A stretch of DNA of 64,000 nucleotides from Microbacterium murale (GCF_030815955.1 NZ_JAUSXK010000001.1:1860001-1924000), one strand, 5' to 3'. Positions 34,473 through 43,616 are shown, numbered from the stretch's first letter. Numbers and translations: made by a program. Notes: generated from the letters alone by a model not told the origin.

Positions 34473-35371
34473 CAGTGGACCTCCTCCGTGGCGGATGCAG
34501 CGGCGGCTTTCTGGGTGAGTCGGACGACGAGTTGTTGCAAGGAGACCGGTGCCAGATCCAACCCCGATGCCGCGATACTGGAGCGATCGTCGTCGGTCAG
34601 AGCGCCGAGAACGGTCACCGAGGCCACTCGTCCGAGCGCCTCGCGGTGCAGGACGTCGCGTCCGGCCGACCACGTGTCGACCTTGTCCGCATCGCCGATG
34701 ACGGTGATGGCGCGGTCGCGCACCGCATCCGTGTCCTCGTTGAGCAGGATCTGGCCGTTGTCGATGACGATGACCTTCTCGATGAGGTTGGAGACCTCGT
34801 CAATGAGGTGCGAGGAGAGGATGATCGTGCGCGGGTGCTCCGCGTAGTCCTCGACGAGGCGGTCGTAGAAGATCTGCCGGGCGACGGCGTCCAGGCCGAG
34901 GTATGGCTCGTCGAAGAAGGTGATCTCTGCCCGGGATGCCAGGCCGATGATCACGCCGACCGCGGAGAGCTGCCCACGGGAGAGCTTCTTGATCGTGGTC
35001 TTCATCGGCAACTGGAACTCGGCGATCAGGTCGTCGGCGAGCGCTTGGTCCCAATTCGGGAAGAACAGGCTGGATGCCTTGAATGCGTGCCGGGGGTACG
35101 CGTCGTCCGGGTACTTCTGGCTCTCACGGACGAAGCAGATCCGGCTGAGCACGTGGGCGTTCTCGTACGGGTGCTGGCCGAAGATCTTGACGGTGCCGGA
35201 CGACTCGAAGTTCTGGGCCGTGAGGATGGACATCAGCGTCGTCTTGCCGGCGCCGTTGCGGCCGAGGAGGCCGTAGATGGCGCCGCCTTCGACCGACAGC
35301 GAAACGTTGTCGAGTGCGCGCGTGTCCTTGTAGCGCTTGGAGAGGTTCTGCACCTCGATGACGGCGGTCAT
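34472..35371 (-). CDS. ABC transporter ATP-binding protein (YtrB-like)
   Basis: A 299-residue exporter ATPase. Walker A is LLGRNGAGKTT (about residue 35), the signature is the variant LSRGQLSAV instead of LSGGQ, Walker B is ITFFDEPYLGLD and the H-loop is ILSSHL. The LSRGQ signature is common in YtrB-type ATPases whose operon has a short GntR regulator. It overlaps the regulator by 4 bp and the permease by 1 bp. Confidence 0.88.
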   Translation of the reverse strand: MTAVIEVQNLSKRYKDTRALDNVSLSVEGGAIYGLLGRNGAGKTTLMSILTAQNFESSGTVKIFGQHPYENAHVLSRICFVRESQKYPDDAYPRHAFKASSLFFPNWDQALADDLIAEFQLPMKTTIKKLSRGQLSAVGVIIGLASRAEITFFDEPYLGLDAVARQIFYDRLVEDYAEHPRTIILSSHLIDEVSNLIEKVIVIDNGQILLNEDTDAVRDRAITVIGDADKVDTWSAGRDVLHREALGRVASVTVLGALTDDDRSSIAASGLDLAPVSLQQLVVRLTQKAAAASATEEVH

Positions 35372-35769
35372 GCGGGGTTCTTCCCTTCTGTGATGGTGTC
35401 TGTGGCGGTGGATGCTGCCGCGCGTTCGCGCAGCAATGCGGCCAGATCCTCCGGGCCGAGTCCAAGTGTGCGGGCCTCGGCGAGGAGAGGGTCGATGTAG
35501 CGGTCGGCGAATTCGGCTCGGCGCTCGGTGAGGAGCTGGTCGCGGGCGCCGGCGGTGACGAACATGCCGATGCCGCGACGTTTGTACAGCACGCCCTTGT
35601 CGGTGAGCATGGCGACTCCCTTCGCTGCGGTGGCGGGGTTGATCCGGTAGAAGGCGGCGAGCTCATTGGTCGATGGAGCCTTGGTTTCCTCGTCCAGCGA
35701 TCCGTCGACGATCGAGTCCTCGATCTGCTCGGCGATCTGCAGGAAGAGTGCCTTGCCTTCTTCGATCAC
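35368..35769 (-). CDS. GntR-family regulator, YtrA subfamily
   Basis: A 133-residue repressor: a GntR winged HTH (APSTNELAAFYRINPATAAKGVAML) followed by only about 50 residues, the short C-terminus that defines the YtrA subfamily. Dimers of this group bind long dyads in front of their own ABC operon. A fitting 24-bp dyad lies 23 bp upstream of its ATG. First gene of the regulator-ATPase-permease operon. Confidence 0.9.
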   Translation of the reverse strand: MIEEGKALFLQIAEQIEDSIVDGSLDEETKAPSTNELAAFYRINPATAAKGVAMLTDKGVLYKRRGIGMFVTAGARDQLLTERRAEFADRYIDPLLAEARTLGLGPEDLAALLRERAAASTATDTITEGKNPA

Positions 35770-35791
35770 TGGTGCCTCCAGGTGGTCAGTT

Positions 35792-35815
35792 GGTTACTTA
35801 CTCGACTAATTAACC
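35792..35815 (-). promoter_or_regulatory. Probable YtrA-type operator
   Basis: The interval reads as a 24-bp imperfect dyad with ends GGTTA and TAACC and centre CTCGAC, AT-rich within GC-rich DNA; about 20 of 24 positions are symmetric. It is directly upstream of the GntR/YtrA gene. Confidence 0.65.
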
Positions 35816-35875
35816 ATAGAACCGCGGGCAGGTCAAGCCCTTCGGCGAGGAGGAAGGGGTGAAAAGGGATGCGGG

Positions 35876-36673
35876 TCAGCCGCGCAGGTCGCGGGCGCGC
35901 AAGGTGAAGGCGGATGCTGCGGCGAGAACCAGCCCGATCGCCCAGGTGAGCGTGAGGCCGCCGAGGTCGATGCCCTCGGCGAGCGGCGACTGCCGGAACA
36001 CCCAGGCGTACGGCGACAGCGCGTTCAGCCACTCGAGATCGTCGGACTGCTTCGCGAGCGCCTGCAGGATGTACCCGAGCACGGCGATACCCGCACCCAC
36101 TCCCGTCGCCCAGATGCGGCGTCCGGTCGCGGCGCCCGCGAGCAGCGCGGCGCCGGCGGTGAGGAAGGCCAGACCCACGAGCGCCGCGCTCGCACCGATG
36201 ATGCGCACCGGCTCCAACTCGAGCTCTGCCGGGCCATTGAGCCCCCAGATCACGAGCCCGGCGAAGGCGCCGAGCCAGATCAGGCGCACGAGCACCGAGA
36301 GTGCTGTCTCGAGTGCGTACTGACCGCGACCGATGCCGTGCGCGAGGTCGAGTTCGGCGCGGCCGCTCTCCTCCGCAGCCGCGAGCGACGAACCCCACAG
36401 CACCGCGGCGATGGTCGTCAGGAGGAACCCCATCAGCCCGTAGAACGTGGCCTCGGTGTAGCCGGCGCCACTGGCGATCTGGTCGTAGCCGAGCGTGTCG
36501 ACCAACTGTTTGGGCATCGAATCGATGAGCTGCGTCATCTGATCGCTCGCCCCGATGCTCGGGTACAGCGGCAGGTACAGGAACAGTACGGCGGCGATGC
36601 CGGCCGTCCAGCCGAGCAGGCTCCGCCACGATTCCCGCATGCTGCGCCGGAACACCGGCAGGATGCTGCGCAT
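35876..36673 (-). CDS. ABC exporter permease (ABC-2 family)
   Basis: A 265-residue protein with six hydrophobic segments. The extracellular loop after helix 1 is long and acidic (ASDQMTQLIDSMPKQLVDTLGYD), a feature of the permease subunits annotated as quinol-type or multidrug ABC-2 exporters. The conserved SAAAEESGRAELDLAHG-like cytoplasmic segment (here LAAAEESGRAELDLAHGIGR) is the coupling element. Its start lies one base after the ATPase stop; upstream codons in this frame are a shadow. Substrate unknown. Confidence 0.83.
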   Translation of the reverse strand: MRSILPVFRRSMRESWRSLLGWTAGIAAVLFLYLPLYPSIGASDQMTQLIDSMPKQLVDTLGYDQIASGAGYTEATFYGLMGFLLTTIAAVLWGSSLAAAEESGRAELDLAHGIGRGQYALETALSVLVRLIWLGAFAGLVIWGLNGPAELELEPVRIIGASAALVGLAFLTAGAALLAGAATGRRIWATGVGAGIAVLGYILQALAKQSDDLEWLNALSPYAWVFRQSPLAEGIDLGGLTLTWAIGLVLAAASAFTLRARDLRG

Positions 36674-36674
36674 A

Positions 36675-37652
36675 TCAGTGCCTCCGCCCGCGGCTCGAGC
36701 GTCTGGTGGTCGGAGCGGTGTCGGCGTGGGAGCGGTCGCCGTACAGTCGCAGCACCGACTCCTCGAGATCGGGCTCCTCGACCGTGAGATCCTGCACCTC
36801 GTATCGTGCAAGGGTCTTCAGGAAGGGGTCGATTCCGCCCTCGATCGTGGTCGAGAGCTGCACGCCCTCGCCATGATCGACGACATCCAGCGCTTCGACC
36901 CCGGCGAGCCTCTCGAACGCCGCGCGTGCGACCACGGCATCCGTTCCGCCGATGCGCACGCGCACGCGGCGTACGGACCCGAGACGGAGCGAGGCGACGT
37001 CTCCCTCGGCGACGATGCGACCAGCGCTGAGCACCGCCACCTCGTCGGCGGTCTGCTGGATCTCGCTGAGCACGTGCGAGCTCAGAAGGACGGTCTGCCC
37101 GGCATCGCGCGCCTCGCGCACCATCGAGAGGAACTCGCGCTGCACCAGCGGATCGAGTCCGCTGGTCGGTTCGTCGAGGATCAGCAGTTCTGGGCGGTGC
37201 ATGAAGGCCTGGATCAGCCCGACCTTCTGCTTGTTGCCCTTCGACAGCGTACGCACCGGCCGGTCGAGGTCGACGCCGAGACGATCGGCGAGGTCGCGGG
37301 CTGTGCGCAGCACGGATGTCGTCGAGCCGTTGGATCCGGACACCTCGGCATAGAAGGCGAGCAGTCGATGCCCGCTCGCCCGGCCCTCGAGGTGCAGTTC
37401 GCCGGGCACGTATCCGATCCGCCGGCGCAGCGCGGCTCCACCGTGGCGCGGATCCTCACCGAGTACACGCACGGTGCCAGACGACGGGCGGATGACGTCG
37501 ACGAGGGTGCGCAGCGTTGTCGTCTTGCCGGCGCCGTTGGGTCCGATCAGCCCGAACACGGCGCCGGCGCGCACGTGCAGATCGAGCTCGTGCAGGGCGG
37601 TGTGCTGCTGGTACTTCTTATGCAGCCGGGTGATCTCGATCGCTGCGCTCAT
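36675..37652 (-). CDS. ABC exporter ATP-binding protein
   Basis: A 325-residue ATPase of the drug-exporter (CcmA/DrrA-like) class. Walker A LIGPNGAGKTTTLR (about residue 37), signature LSKGNKQKVGL, Walker B LLILDEPTSGLD, H-loop LLSSHVL. The C-terminal 100 residues form the usual regulatory domain of this class, and the end is Arg/Ser-rich. GAAGGG precedes its ATG by about 8 nt; TAGTGT about 45 bases upstream is a -10 candidate. Forms a two-gene operon with the permease. Confidence 0.9.
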   Translation of the reverse strand: MSAAIEITRLHKKYQQHTALHELDLHVRAGAVFGLIGPNGAGKTTTLRTLVDVIRPSSGTVRVLGEDPRHGGAALRRRIGYVPGELHLEGRASGHRLLAFYAEVSGSNGSTTSVLRTARDLADRLGVDLDRPVRTLSKGNKQKVGLIQAFMHRPELLILDEPTSGLDPLVQREFLSMVREARDAGQTVLLSSHVLSEIQQTADEVAVLSAGRIVAEGDVASLRLGSVRRVRVRIGGTDAVVARAAFERLAGVEALDVVDHGEGVQLSTTIEGGIDPFLKTLARYEVQDLTVEEPDLEESVLRLYGDRSHADTAPTTRRSSRGRRH

Positions 37653-37799
37653 GGACGTTGGCCCTTCTCCGGTGTGACGCCACCGCTGAACAGCACACTA
37701 GGCCTGAACGAGGACCAGTGGTAGAAGTGTTCGCGGAGGTCGATGCCGTGTTCGAGCCAGGCCTTCATGAAGGCACGCCGGCACGCGTAAATTGAGGGG

Positions 37800-38928
37800 G
37801 TGCCCGATTTCCCATACGACGGCTTGCGTCGATTCCCCGACGTCGAGGCCGACAATCTCTTCGCGTATGACGCGACAGATCGGATGCTGGTCGATCAGGC
37901 ACTCGCCCTGATCGCGGAACGCGCGCTGACCGGCTCGGAGATCAGCGTGATCGGCGACGAATACGGCGCGATCACACTGGCGCTGACGGACGCCGGGTAA
38001 CGACGGCGTCCGCGTGCACCAGGACCTCGCCACCGGGAGGCAGGCGCTCGCTCGCAACGCCGCCGCGCTCGAGCTGGGCGGGTTCGTCTCGCACGAACTC
38101 GAATCGTCATTGCTCAAGGGCGCGCGCCTCGTGCTGCTGCAGCTGCCGAAGGCGCTCGCCGAACTCGAGGAGATCGCGGATGCCGTGGCCCGCTGGGCGG
38201 CGCCCGACGTGGTGATCGTCGCCGGAGGACGCGTGAAGCACATGACCCTCGCGCAGAACGAGGTGCTCGGGCGCAGCTTCGCCCAGGTTCAGGCGCAGCG
38301 CGCCGAGCGGAAGTCGCGGCTGATCGTGGCTGCGGGCCCCCTGACCGTGTCGGCCGAACCTCCGTACCCGCAGTGGTCGGAGCATCCGGAGTTCGGGCTC
38401 AGGCTCGCAGCGCACGGCGGCGCCTTCGCCGCGAGCCGGATCGACATCGGCACGCGGGTGCTGCTCGAGGTGCTGGGTGAGCAGCGCGAAGGGTCAACCG
38501 ACGTCATCGACCTCGGCTGCGGTACCGGAGCGCTCGCCGCCTACTACGCGCTGACTCACCCCGAAGCCGGCGTCACGGCGACCGATCGATCTGCGGCGGC
38601 CGTGGCATCCGCTCGGGCGACGATCATCGCGAACGGCGTCGCCGACCGCGTGAAAGTGACCCACGACGATGCGGGCTCGGCCCTGTCGGACGGCAGCGCC
38701 GACCTCATCCTGCTCAACCCGCCGTTCCATCTCGGCGCCAGTGTCCACACCGGTGCCGCGACGCGTCTGTTCGAGGCATCCGCCCGCCTGCTCAAGCCTG
38801 GCGGCGCACTGCTCACCGTGTTCAATTCGAGCCTCTCGTACCGGCCGGAACTGACGCGTTTGATCGGCCCGACCGAGCAGTTGCACCGTACGCCGAAGTT
38901 CACCGTGACCCGCAGCATCCGTCGCTGA
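37800..38928 (+). pseudogene. Class I methyltransferase (RsmC/RlmG-like), interrupted by a +1 frameshift at 37995-38000
   Basis: The gene reads from GTG 37800 for 66 codons (PDFPYDGLRRFPDVEADNLF), then hits TAA at 37998. Skipping one base there (GGG-T-AAC) continues without break into the 38014-38928 frame, giving about 375 residues. The downstream part has the SAM motif DLGCGTGALAAYYAL and the NPPF catalytic motif LLNPPFHLGA of guanine-N2 rRNA methyltransferases. The GTG start has TAAATT 6 nt upstream (leaderless). The shift may be a real mutation, a sequencing error or programmed; the context GGG TAA C resembles the slip-at-stop design of prfB. If real and not bypassed, the N-terminal dimer/RNA part is lost. 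Confidence 0.8.
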
Positions 38929-39264
38929 CACGCCCACACGCAGATTGTCGACATTCGACAGAACCCCCGTTCAGGCTACAAAAATCCAGAAGCCCAGACT
39001 GGGCGAGATTTGCCCCTGACCGGCCCTTTTGTTACGTTGAAATGTAGGCCTTTCGGCTTATAGACCAGTCCGCGGTCACGTCCTTCATTCGATGAGCTGT
39101 GCTGCGAAGAGGCGTGGACGTACGGTCGATGTTCTTTGCGCGGATCCGAAATCCGTTGCCCGAGCCGCCAGCACGACACTGTCGAAGCGGCCCTGCGATC
39201 ATCACCCGGGCGTAACCGAAGTCGGCTACCGAGACCCGAAAAATCGGAAGCCACCGGGGGAAAC
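38929..39264 (+). promoter_or_regulatory. 336-bp gene-free region with promoter and long leader for the ProVWX-type operon
   Basis: TTGAAA (39037-39042) and TATAGA (39059-39064) with a 16-bp spacer form a good sigma-70-type promoter. Transcription would start near 39071 and leave a leader of about 190 nt before GTG 39265. The leader contains local hairpins such as CGGAT-CCGAA-ATCCG. I see no coding frame of note and cannot match a known riboswitch by eye. Confidence 0.55.
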
Positions 39265-40611
39265 GTGACCGAAACCGCTCTCGAAGCGCGCAATCTTTTC
39301 AAGGTCTTCGGACGAAATCCGAAGCAGGCCGTCCAGCGTCTGAAGTCCGGCGAATCCCGCACCGCCGTGCAGGATGCCGGAACCGCGGCCGTCATCGACG
39401 CCAGCTTCACCGTCAACCGCGGTGAGATCTTCGTCATCATGGGACTGTCCGGTTCGGGCAAGTCCACCATCATCCGCATGCTCAACGGCCTGCACGACAT
39501 CACCGACGGCTCCGTCGTGGTCGGCGGCGACGAGATCGCCGGGGTGCCGGCATCCCGACTGCGCGAGATCCGCCGCGAGAACGTGTCGATGGTCTTCCAG
39601 CACTTCGCGCTGCTGCCGCACCGCACGGTCGCCGCGAACGTCGCCTACCCGCTCGAGCTCAAGGGCGTCGGCAAGGCCGAACGCTCGGCCAAGGCCGAAG
39701 AAGTGCTCACCATGGTCGGCCTCGACGGATGGGGCGATAAGCTCCCGTCGGAACTGTCCGGAGGCATGCAGCAGCGCGTAGGCATCGCCCGCGCGCTCGC
39801 CGCTGACACCGACATCCTGCTCATGGACGAGGCCTTCAGCGCCCTGGACCCGCTCATTCGTCGCGAGATGCAGGAGCAGCTGCTCGAACTGCAGGAGAAG
39901 CTGCAGAAGACCATCGTCTTCATCACGCACGACCTGAACGAAGCCATGTTCCTCGGCGATCGGATCGCGGTCATGCGCGACGGCCGCATCGTGCAGATCG
40001 GCACACCGGAAGACATCCTCACCGACCCCGCCAACGACTACGTCGAGCAGTTCGTGCAGGACGTCGACCGCGCCCGTGTGCTCACTGCGTCGAACGTCAT
40101 GGAGCGCCCGCGCCCCGTGGTCGCAGAGAACGCGGGACCCCGCACAGCGCTGCGTCAGATGCGCGACGCCTACATGTCGGCCGCATACGTCACGGGCCGC
40201 GACCGCAAGCTGCTCGGCATGGTCACCGACCGCGACGCCGTCAAGCTCGTGCGCAAGGGGGAGACCGCACTCGCATCGATCCTGAAGCCCGTGCCGCAGA
40301 GCGTCCCCGAGGACGAGGTGCTGATGAACCTCTTCGTCCCCGCCGTCGAGTCGCAGTTGCCGCTCGCGGTCGTCGATGGGGCCGGCCGCCTGACAGGTGT
40401 CATCCCGCGCGTCACGCTGCTCGCAGCGCTCGGCCCCGGTCCGAACTCGACCGAGGAGATCACGTTGCCGCTTCCGCCGGTCTCCCACGCCGAGATCGCC
40501 GCCGTGCTCGGAGAGGCTGCGGATGCCGTCGCCCCGACGGCCACCACGGTTCGCGGAGAGGCGGCAGATGCCGTCGCCCCGGAAGCCACGGCTGAAGGGG
40601 AGGTGCGCTGA
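39265..40611 (+). CDS. proV: Glycine betaine/proline ABC transporter ATP-binding subunit with CBS domains
   Basis: A 448-residue ATPase of the ProV/OpuAA type. Family N-terminus EARNLFKVFGRNPKQAV, Walker A MGLSGSGKST (about residue 60), signature LSGGMQQRVGIARAL, Walker B DILLMDEAFSALD, then a pair of CBS domains (about residues 285-400; MVTDRDAVKLVRKG marks the first). In OpuA the CBS pair senses ionic strength or c-di-AMP. The C-terminal 50 residues hold two near-identical copies of a short motif (GEAADAVAPTA / GEAADAVAPEA). Start is GTG 39265 after GGGGG; a longer frame to 39136 lies in the leader and is rejected. Confidence 0.92.
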   Translation: MTETALEARNLFKVFGRNPKQAVQRLKSGESRTAVQDAGTAAVIDASFTVNRGEIFVIMGLSGSGKSTIIRMLNGLHDITDGSVVVGGDEIAGVPASRLREIRRENVSMVFQHFALLPHRTVAANVAYPLELKGVGKAERSAKAEEVLTMVGLDGWGDKLPSELSGGMQQRVGIARALAADTDILLMDEAFSALDPLIRREMQEQLLELQEKLQKTIVFITHDLNEAMFLGDRIAVMRDGRIVQIGTPEDILTDPANDYVEQFVQDVDRARVLTASNVMERPRPVVAENAGPRTALRQMRDAYMSAAYVTGRDRKLLGMVTDRDAVKLVRKGETALASILKPVPQSVPEDEVLMNLFVPAVESQLPLAVVDGAGRLTGVIPRVTLLAALGPGPNSTEEITLPLPPVSHAEIAAVLGEAADAVAPTATTVRGEAADAVAPEATAEGEVR

Positions 40612-41564
40612 TGGACGGATTCCGCATTCCGATCGGTGAGTGGGCGGCCGCTGCCGTCGGGTGGGTCAAGGACAACCTCGAGGGTCTGCTCGACTTCATC
40701 TCGTTCATCGTCAAGTTCCTCGTCAACGGCCTGACCGACGTGCTCCTCGGCACGCCGATAGTCGCCGTGATCATCATCGCCGCGTTGATCGCCTGGGCTG
40801 TCCGCTCCATCTGGATGGCGCTCGGCACCGCCGTGTCATTCGCGCTGATCCTCAGCATGGGGCTGTGGGTCGCGGCGATGCAGACGCTCTCGCTGGTGAT
40901 CGTCGCCGCGCTCGTCGCGGTCGTCATCGCGATCCCACTGGGCATCTGGTCGGCGCGCAACAACACCGTCCGCGCCATCCTCAAGCCGATTCTCGACTTC
41001 ATGCAGACGATGCCGGCGATGGTCTATCTGATCCCCGCGATCGTGTTCTTCAGCATCGGCGTCGTGCCAGGGCTCGTGGCCACCGTCATCTTCGCCCTGC
41101 CTCCTGGCGTACGCATGACCGAACTCGGCATCCGCGGTGTGGACTCCGAGACCGTCGAGGCCGGACACGCCTTCGGCGCGACGCCGGGTCAGATCCTGCG
41201 AGGCATCCAGCTTCCGCTCGCGATGCCGACCATCATGGCCGGTGTCAACCAGGTCATCATGCTCTCGCTGTCGATGGCCGTCATCGCCGGTATGGCCGGC
41301 GCCGACGGACTCGGAAAGCTGGTCGTCGAGGCGATCGCGACCGTGAACATCGGCAAGGGCGTCGAGGCGGGACTCGCCGTCGTCCTGCTCGCCGTGTTCC
41401 TCGACCGCGTCACGGCTGCGCTCGGTACGCCGGGCGAGTTCCCGTCGTCGCTGCTGGGCATGATGTCGCGCCGTCGCGCTTCGCAGCAGGCCGAGAAGGC
41501 GGATGCCGCGGCGTTGGAGACCAACCGAGCCACGGCTAAGGGCATGCGCCGCGCGGCCCCTTGA
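40611..41564 (+). CDS. proW: Glycine betaine/proline ABC transporter permease
   Basis: A 317-residue ProW-type membrane protein with seven hydrophobic segments. IPIGEWAAAAVGWVKDNLEG at the N-terminus is the family's amphipathic helix, MQTMPAMVYLIPAIVFFSIG is the signature helix, and VEAGHAFGATPGQILRGIQLPL the EAA loop. A single permease, it should work as a homodimer, in contrast to the two permeases of the OpuC-type system at 11083. Its ATG overlaps the ProV stop by one base. Confidence 0.92.
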   Translation: MDGFRIPIGEWAAAAVGWVKDNLEGLLDFISFIVKFLVNGLTDVLLGTPIVAVIIIAALIAWAVRSIWMALGTAVSFALILSMGLWVAAMQTLSLVIVAALVAVVIAIPLGIWSARNNTVRAILKPILDFMQTMPAMVYLIPAIVFFSIGVVPGLVATVIFALPPGVRMTELGIRGVDSETVEAGHAFGATPGQILRGIQLPLAMPTIMAGVNQVIMLSLSMAVIAGMAGADGLGKLVVEAIATVNIGKGVEAGLAVVLLAVFLDRVTAALGTPGEFPSSLLGMMSRRRASQQAEKADAAALETNRATAKGMRRAAP

Positions 41565-41613
41565 CCATCCCTCACCCATACGAAACGCAGCAGAACATAC
41601 GGAAGGAAGCACC

Positions 41614-42537
41614 ATGAAGAAGTTCCGGCACATCACAGCCGCCGTGGCCCTGGGGGCCGTGGCATCCCTCACCCTCGCCGGTTGCGCGACCGGCAATGAC
41701 ACCGCAGGCGGAAACGGCGGCGGTGACAGCGAAGGCGGAGACAAGGGCACCATCACCCTCGGCTTCATCCCCTCGTGGACCGATGGTCTGAGCATGGCGT
41801 ACCTGGTCCAGGACCAGCTCGAGAAGCTCGGCTACACGGTCGAGCTCGAGACGCTGACTGAGGCCGGCCCGCTGTACACCGGCCTCGCGCAGGGCGATGT
41901 CGACCTGTTCCCGTCGGCATGGCCCGAGGTCACGCACGCGCAGTACATGGAGACCTATGGCGACGACCTCGAGGATCTCGGCGCGTACTACGACAACGCC
42001 AAGCTCACGATCGCCGTGCCCAGCTACATGGACATCGACTCGATCGAAGACCTCAAGGGCCAGGCCGCCCGTTTCGACGGCAAGATCACTGGTATCGAGC
42101 CAGGCGCGGGCCTCACCGGCGTGACGCAGGACTCGATGATGCCCGAGTACGGCCTCGATGGTGAGTACACCCTCGAGACTTCGTCGACCTCGGCGATGCT
42201 CACCGTTCTCGGTGAGGCCATCGACAATAAGGAAGACCTCGTCGTCACGCTGTGGAAGCCGTTCTGGGCGAACAGCAAGTACGACGTCAAGGAACTCGAA
42301 GACCCGCTGGGCGCGATGGGTGAGGCGGAGACGCTGAACTTCATGGCGCACAAGGGCTTCGCCGAGGAGTTCCCCGAGGCCGCTGAGCTCGTCAAGCAGA
42401 TCAAGCTCGACGACGACCAGTACGGTTCGCTCGAGGACCTCGTCGTCAACGAGTTCGGTGAAGGCCAGGAGGCCGACGCCGTCGACAAGTGGCTCGAGGA
42501 AAACGGCGACCAGTTCGACTGGGTCGTCAAGGAGTAA
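41614..42537 (+). CDS. proX: Glycine betaine-type ABC transporter substrate-binding lipoprotein
   Basis: A 307-residue lipoprotein with lipobox LTLAGC (Cys24) and a Gly-rich linker. The mature OpuAC-type domain contains ITLGFIPSWTDGLSMAYLV, LFPSAWPEVTHAQYM and VTLWKPFWANSKYDV; several Trp residues (in PSWTD, SAWPE, LWKPFW) can build the aromatic box that holds a quaternary amine. GGAAGGAAG precedes ATG 41614. Last gene of the operon, followed by a hairpin. Confidence 0.92.
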   Translation: MKKFRHITAAVALGAVASLTLAGCATGNDTAGGNGGGDSEGGDKGTITLGFIPSWTDGLSMAYLVQDQLEKLGYTVELETLTEAGPLYTGLAQGDVDLFPSAWPEVTHAQYMETYGDDLEDLGAYYDNAKLTIAVPSYMDIDSIEDLKGQAARFDGKITGIEPGAGLTGVTQDSMMPEYGLDGEYTLETSSTSAMLTVLGEAIDNKEDLVVTLWKPFWANSKYDVKELEDPLGAMGEAETLNFMAHKGFAEEFPEAAELVKQIKLDDDQYGSLEDLVVNEFGEGQEADAVDKWLEENGDQFDWVVKE

Positions 42538-42561
42538 TCACTTCACGCTCACCGAGCGACA

Positions 42562-42593
42562 GAGGGCGTCGCGACTCCGGTCGCGGCGCCCTC
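42562..42593 (+). terminator. Hairpin terminator of the ProVWX-type operon
   Basis: GAGGGCGTCGCGA (42562-42574) pairs with TCGCGGCGCCCTC (42581-42593) with one mismatch and a 6-base loop, 25 bases after the stop codon. Confidence 0.8.
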
Positions 42594-42627
42594 CTGCGTG
42601 CGTGCGGTCGTGCGTGCTTGCGTGCCG

Positions 42628-42712
42628 GTACGAATGGCTGGCGGAAGCCACGGTTGGCCGTCGGGATGGCCGATTTCGTCAGCCATCCGTGCGTTTCGAC
42701 GTGCAAGCGTGC
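42628..42712. repeat. Intergenic palindromic element E
   Basis: Units GTACGAATGGCTGG (42628) and GCCACGGTTGGCCGT (42647) are 19-20 bases apart, followed by inverted units GTCAGCCATCCGTGC (42678) and GACGTGCAAGCGTGC (42698), 20 apart. The left half is an inverted copy of the right half of element A at 5166-5200: about 34 of 38 bases agree. Confidence 0.72.
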
Positions 42713-42719
42713 GGCGGGA

Positions 42720-43514
42720 TCACGGAACGATCGAGTCGATGTACCCGCCGTCGACCCGCACCGCAGCGCCCGTCGTCGCGGAGGCCAGGGGTGAGGCGAG
42801 GTACGCGACCATGTTCGCGATCTCCTCGGGCTCGATGAGCCGCTGCAACAGCGACTGCGGCCGGTGCAGGCGCATGAACTCGCGCTGCGCCTCATCCCAA
42901 GGAAGGGCAGCATCGACCAGCTCGTAGACGAACGTCTCCACGCCGCCGGTGTGCGTCGGACCGGCGAGTACCGAGTTGACCGTGACGCCGGTGCCGGCGG
43001 CATCCTTTGCGAAGCCGCGCGAGACGGCGAGAAGGGCGGTCTTGGACATGCCGTAGTGGATCATCTCGGCGGGGATGACGACCGCCGAGTCGCTGGCGAT
43101 ATTGAGGACGCGGCCCCATCCGCGTGACTTCATCCCCGGCAGCGTGGCACGGATGAGCCGTACAGCGGCGAGCACATTCACGTCGAAGTAGCGGCGCCAC
43201 TCCTCGTCGGTGATCTCGAGCGCGGGCTCCGTCCCGAAGATGCCGAGGTTGTTGACGAGAACGTCGATGTCGCCGGTCGCGGCGAGCACGGCATCCGCTC
43301 CCTCTTGGTTCGTGACGTCACCCGGAGCGGCAATGAGGTGGCGGTCGGCGGACTCTGCCTGCAGTTCCGCGATGACGGATGCCACGCCGTCGGCGCTGCG
43401 GCCGTTGATGGCGACGCGCGCGCCGGCATCGGCGAGGGTGGCGGCGATGGCCCGTCCGATCCCCTGGGTGGAACCGGTGACGAGTGCGGTCTTGCCTCTG
43501 AGATCGATGCGCAT
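42720..43514 (-). CDS. Short-chain dehydrogenase/reductase (3-oxoacyl-ACP reductase-like)
   Basis: A 264-residue SDR. TGSTQGIGRAIAATLADAG is the cofactor loop (TGxxxGIG), NNLGIF stands for the NNAG motif, and IHYGMSKTALL holds the catalytic Tyr-x3-Lys after a Ser in NIASDSAVV. The C-terminus GAAVRVDGGYIDSI is typical of classical SDRs. Substrate unknown; closest annotation classes are oxidoreductases acting on small carbonyls. The ATG at 43514 starts the conserved MRIDLRGKTALVTG; a long upstream extension is antisense to the next gene. Confidence 0.88.
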   Translation of the reverse strand: MRIDLRGKTALVTGSTQGIGRAIAATLADAGARVAINGRSADGVASVIAELQAESADRHLIAAPGDVTNQEGADAVLAATGDIDVLVNNLGIFGTEPALEITDEEWRRYFDVNVLAAVRLIRATLPGMKSRGWGRVLNIASDSAVVIPAEMIHYGMSKTALLAVSRGFAKDAAGTGVTVNSVLAGPTHTGGVETFVYELVDAALPWDEAQREFMRLHRPQSLLQRLIEPEEIANMVAYLASPLASATTGAAVRVDGGYIDSIVP

Positions 43515-43616
43515 GGTGGATGCAACCACGGCCGGGGCGGAATCATGCCGCGGCTCACCGATGCACGGTGCACGCAACCCCCTGCCGCGTCGGGGTGACG
43601 CGCGTAGCCTGAGGGC

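Noticed and set aside
39241..39275. c-di-AMP (ydaO) riboswitch because of GAAGCCACCGGGGGAAACG near the start
   Set aside because: The short string looks similar but the other conserved blocks of the motif are not visible; kept only as a question about the long leader.
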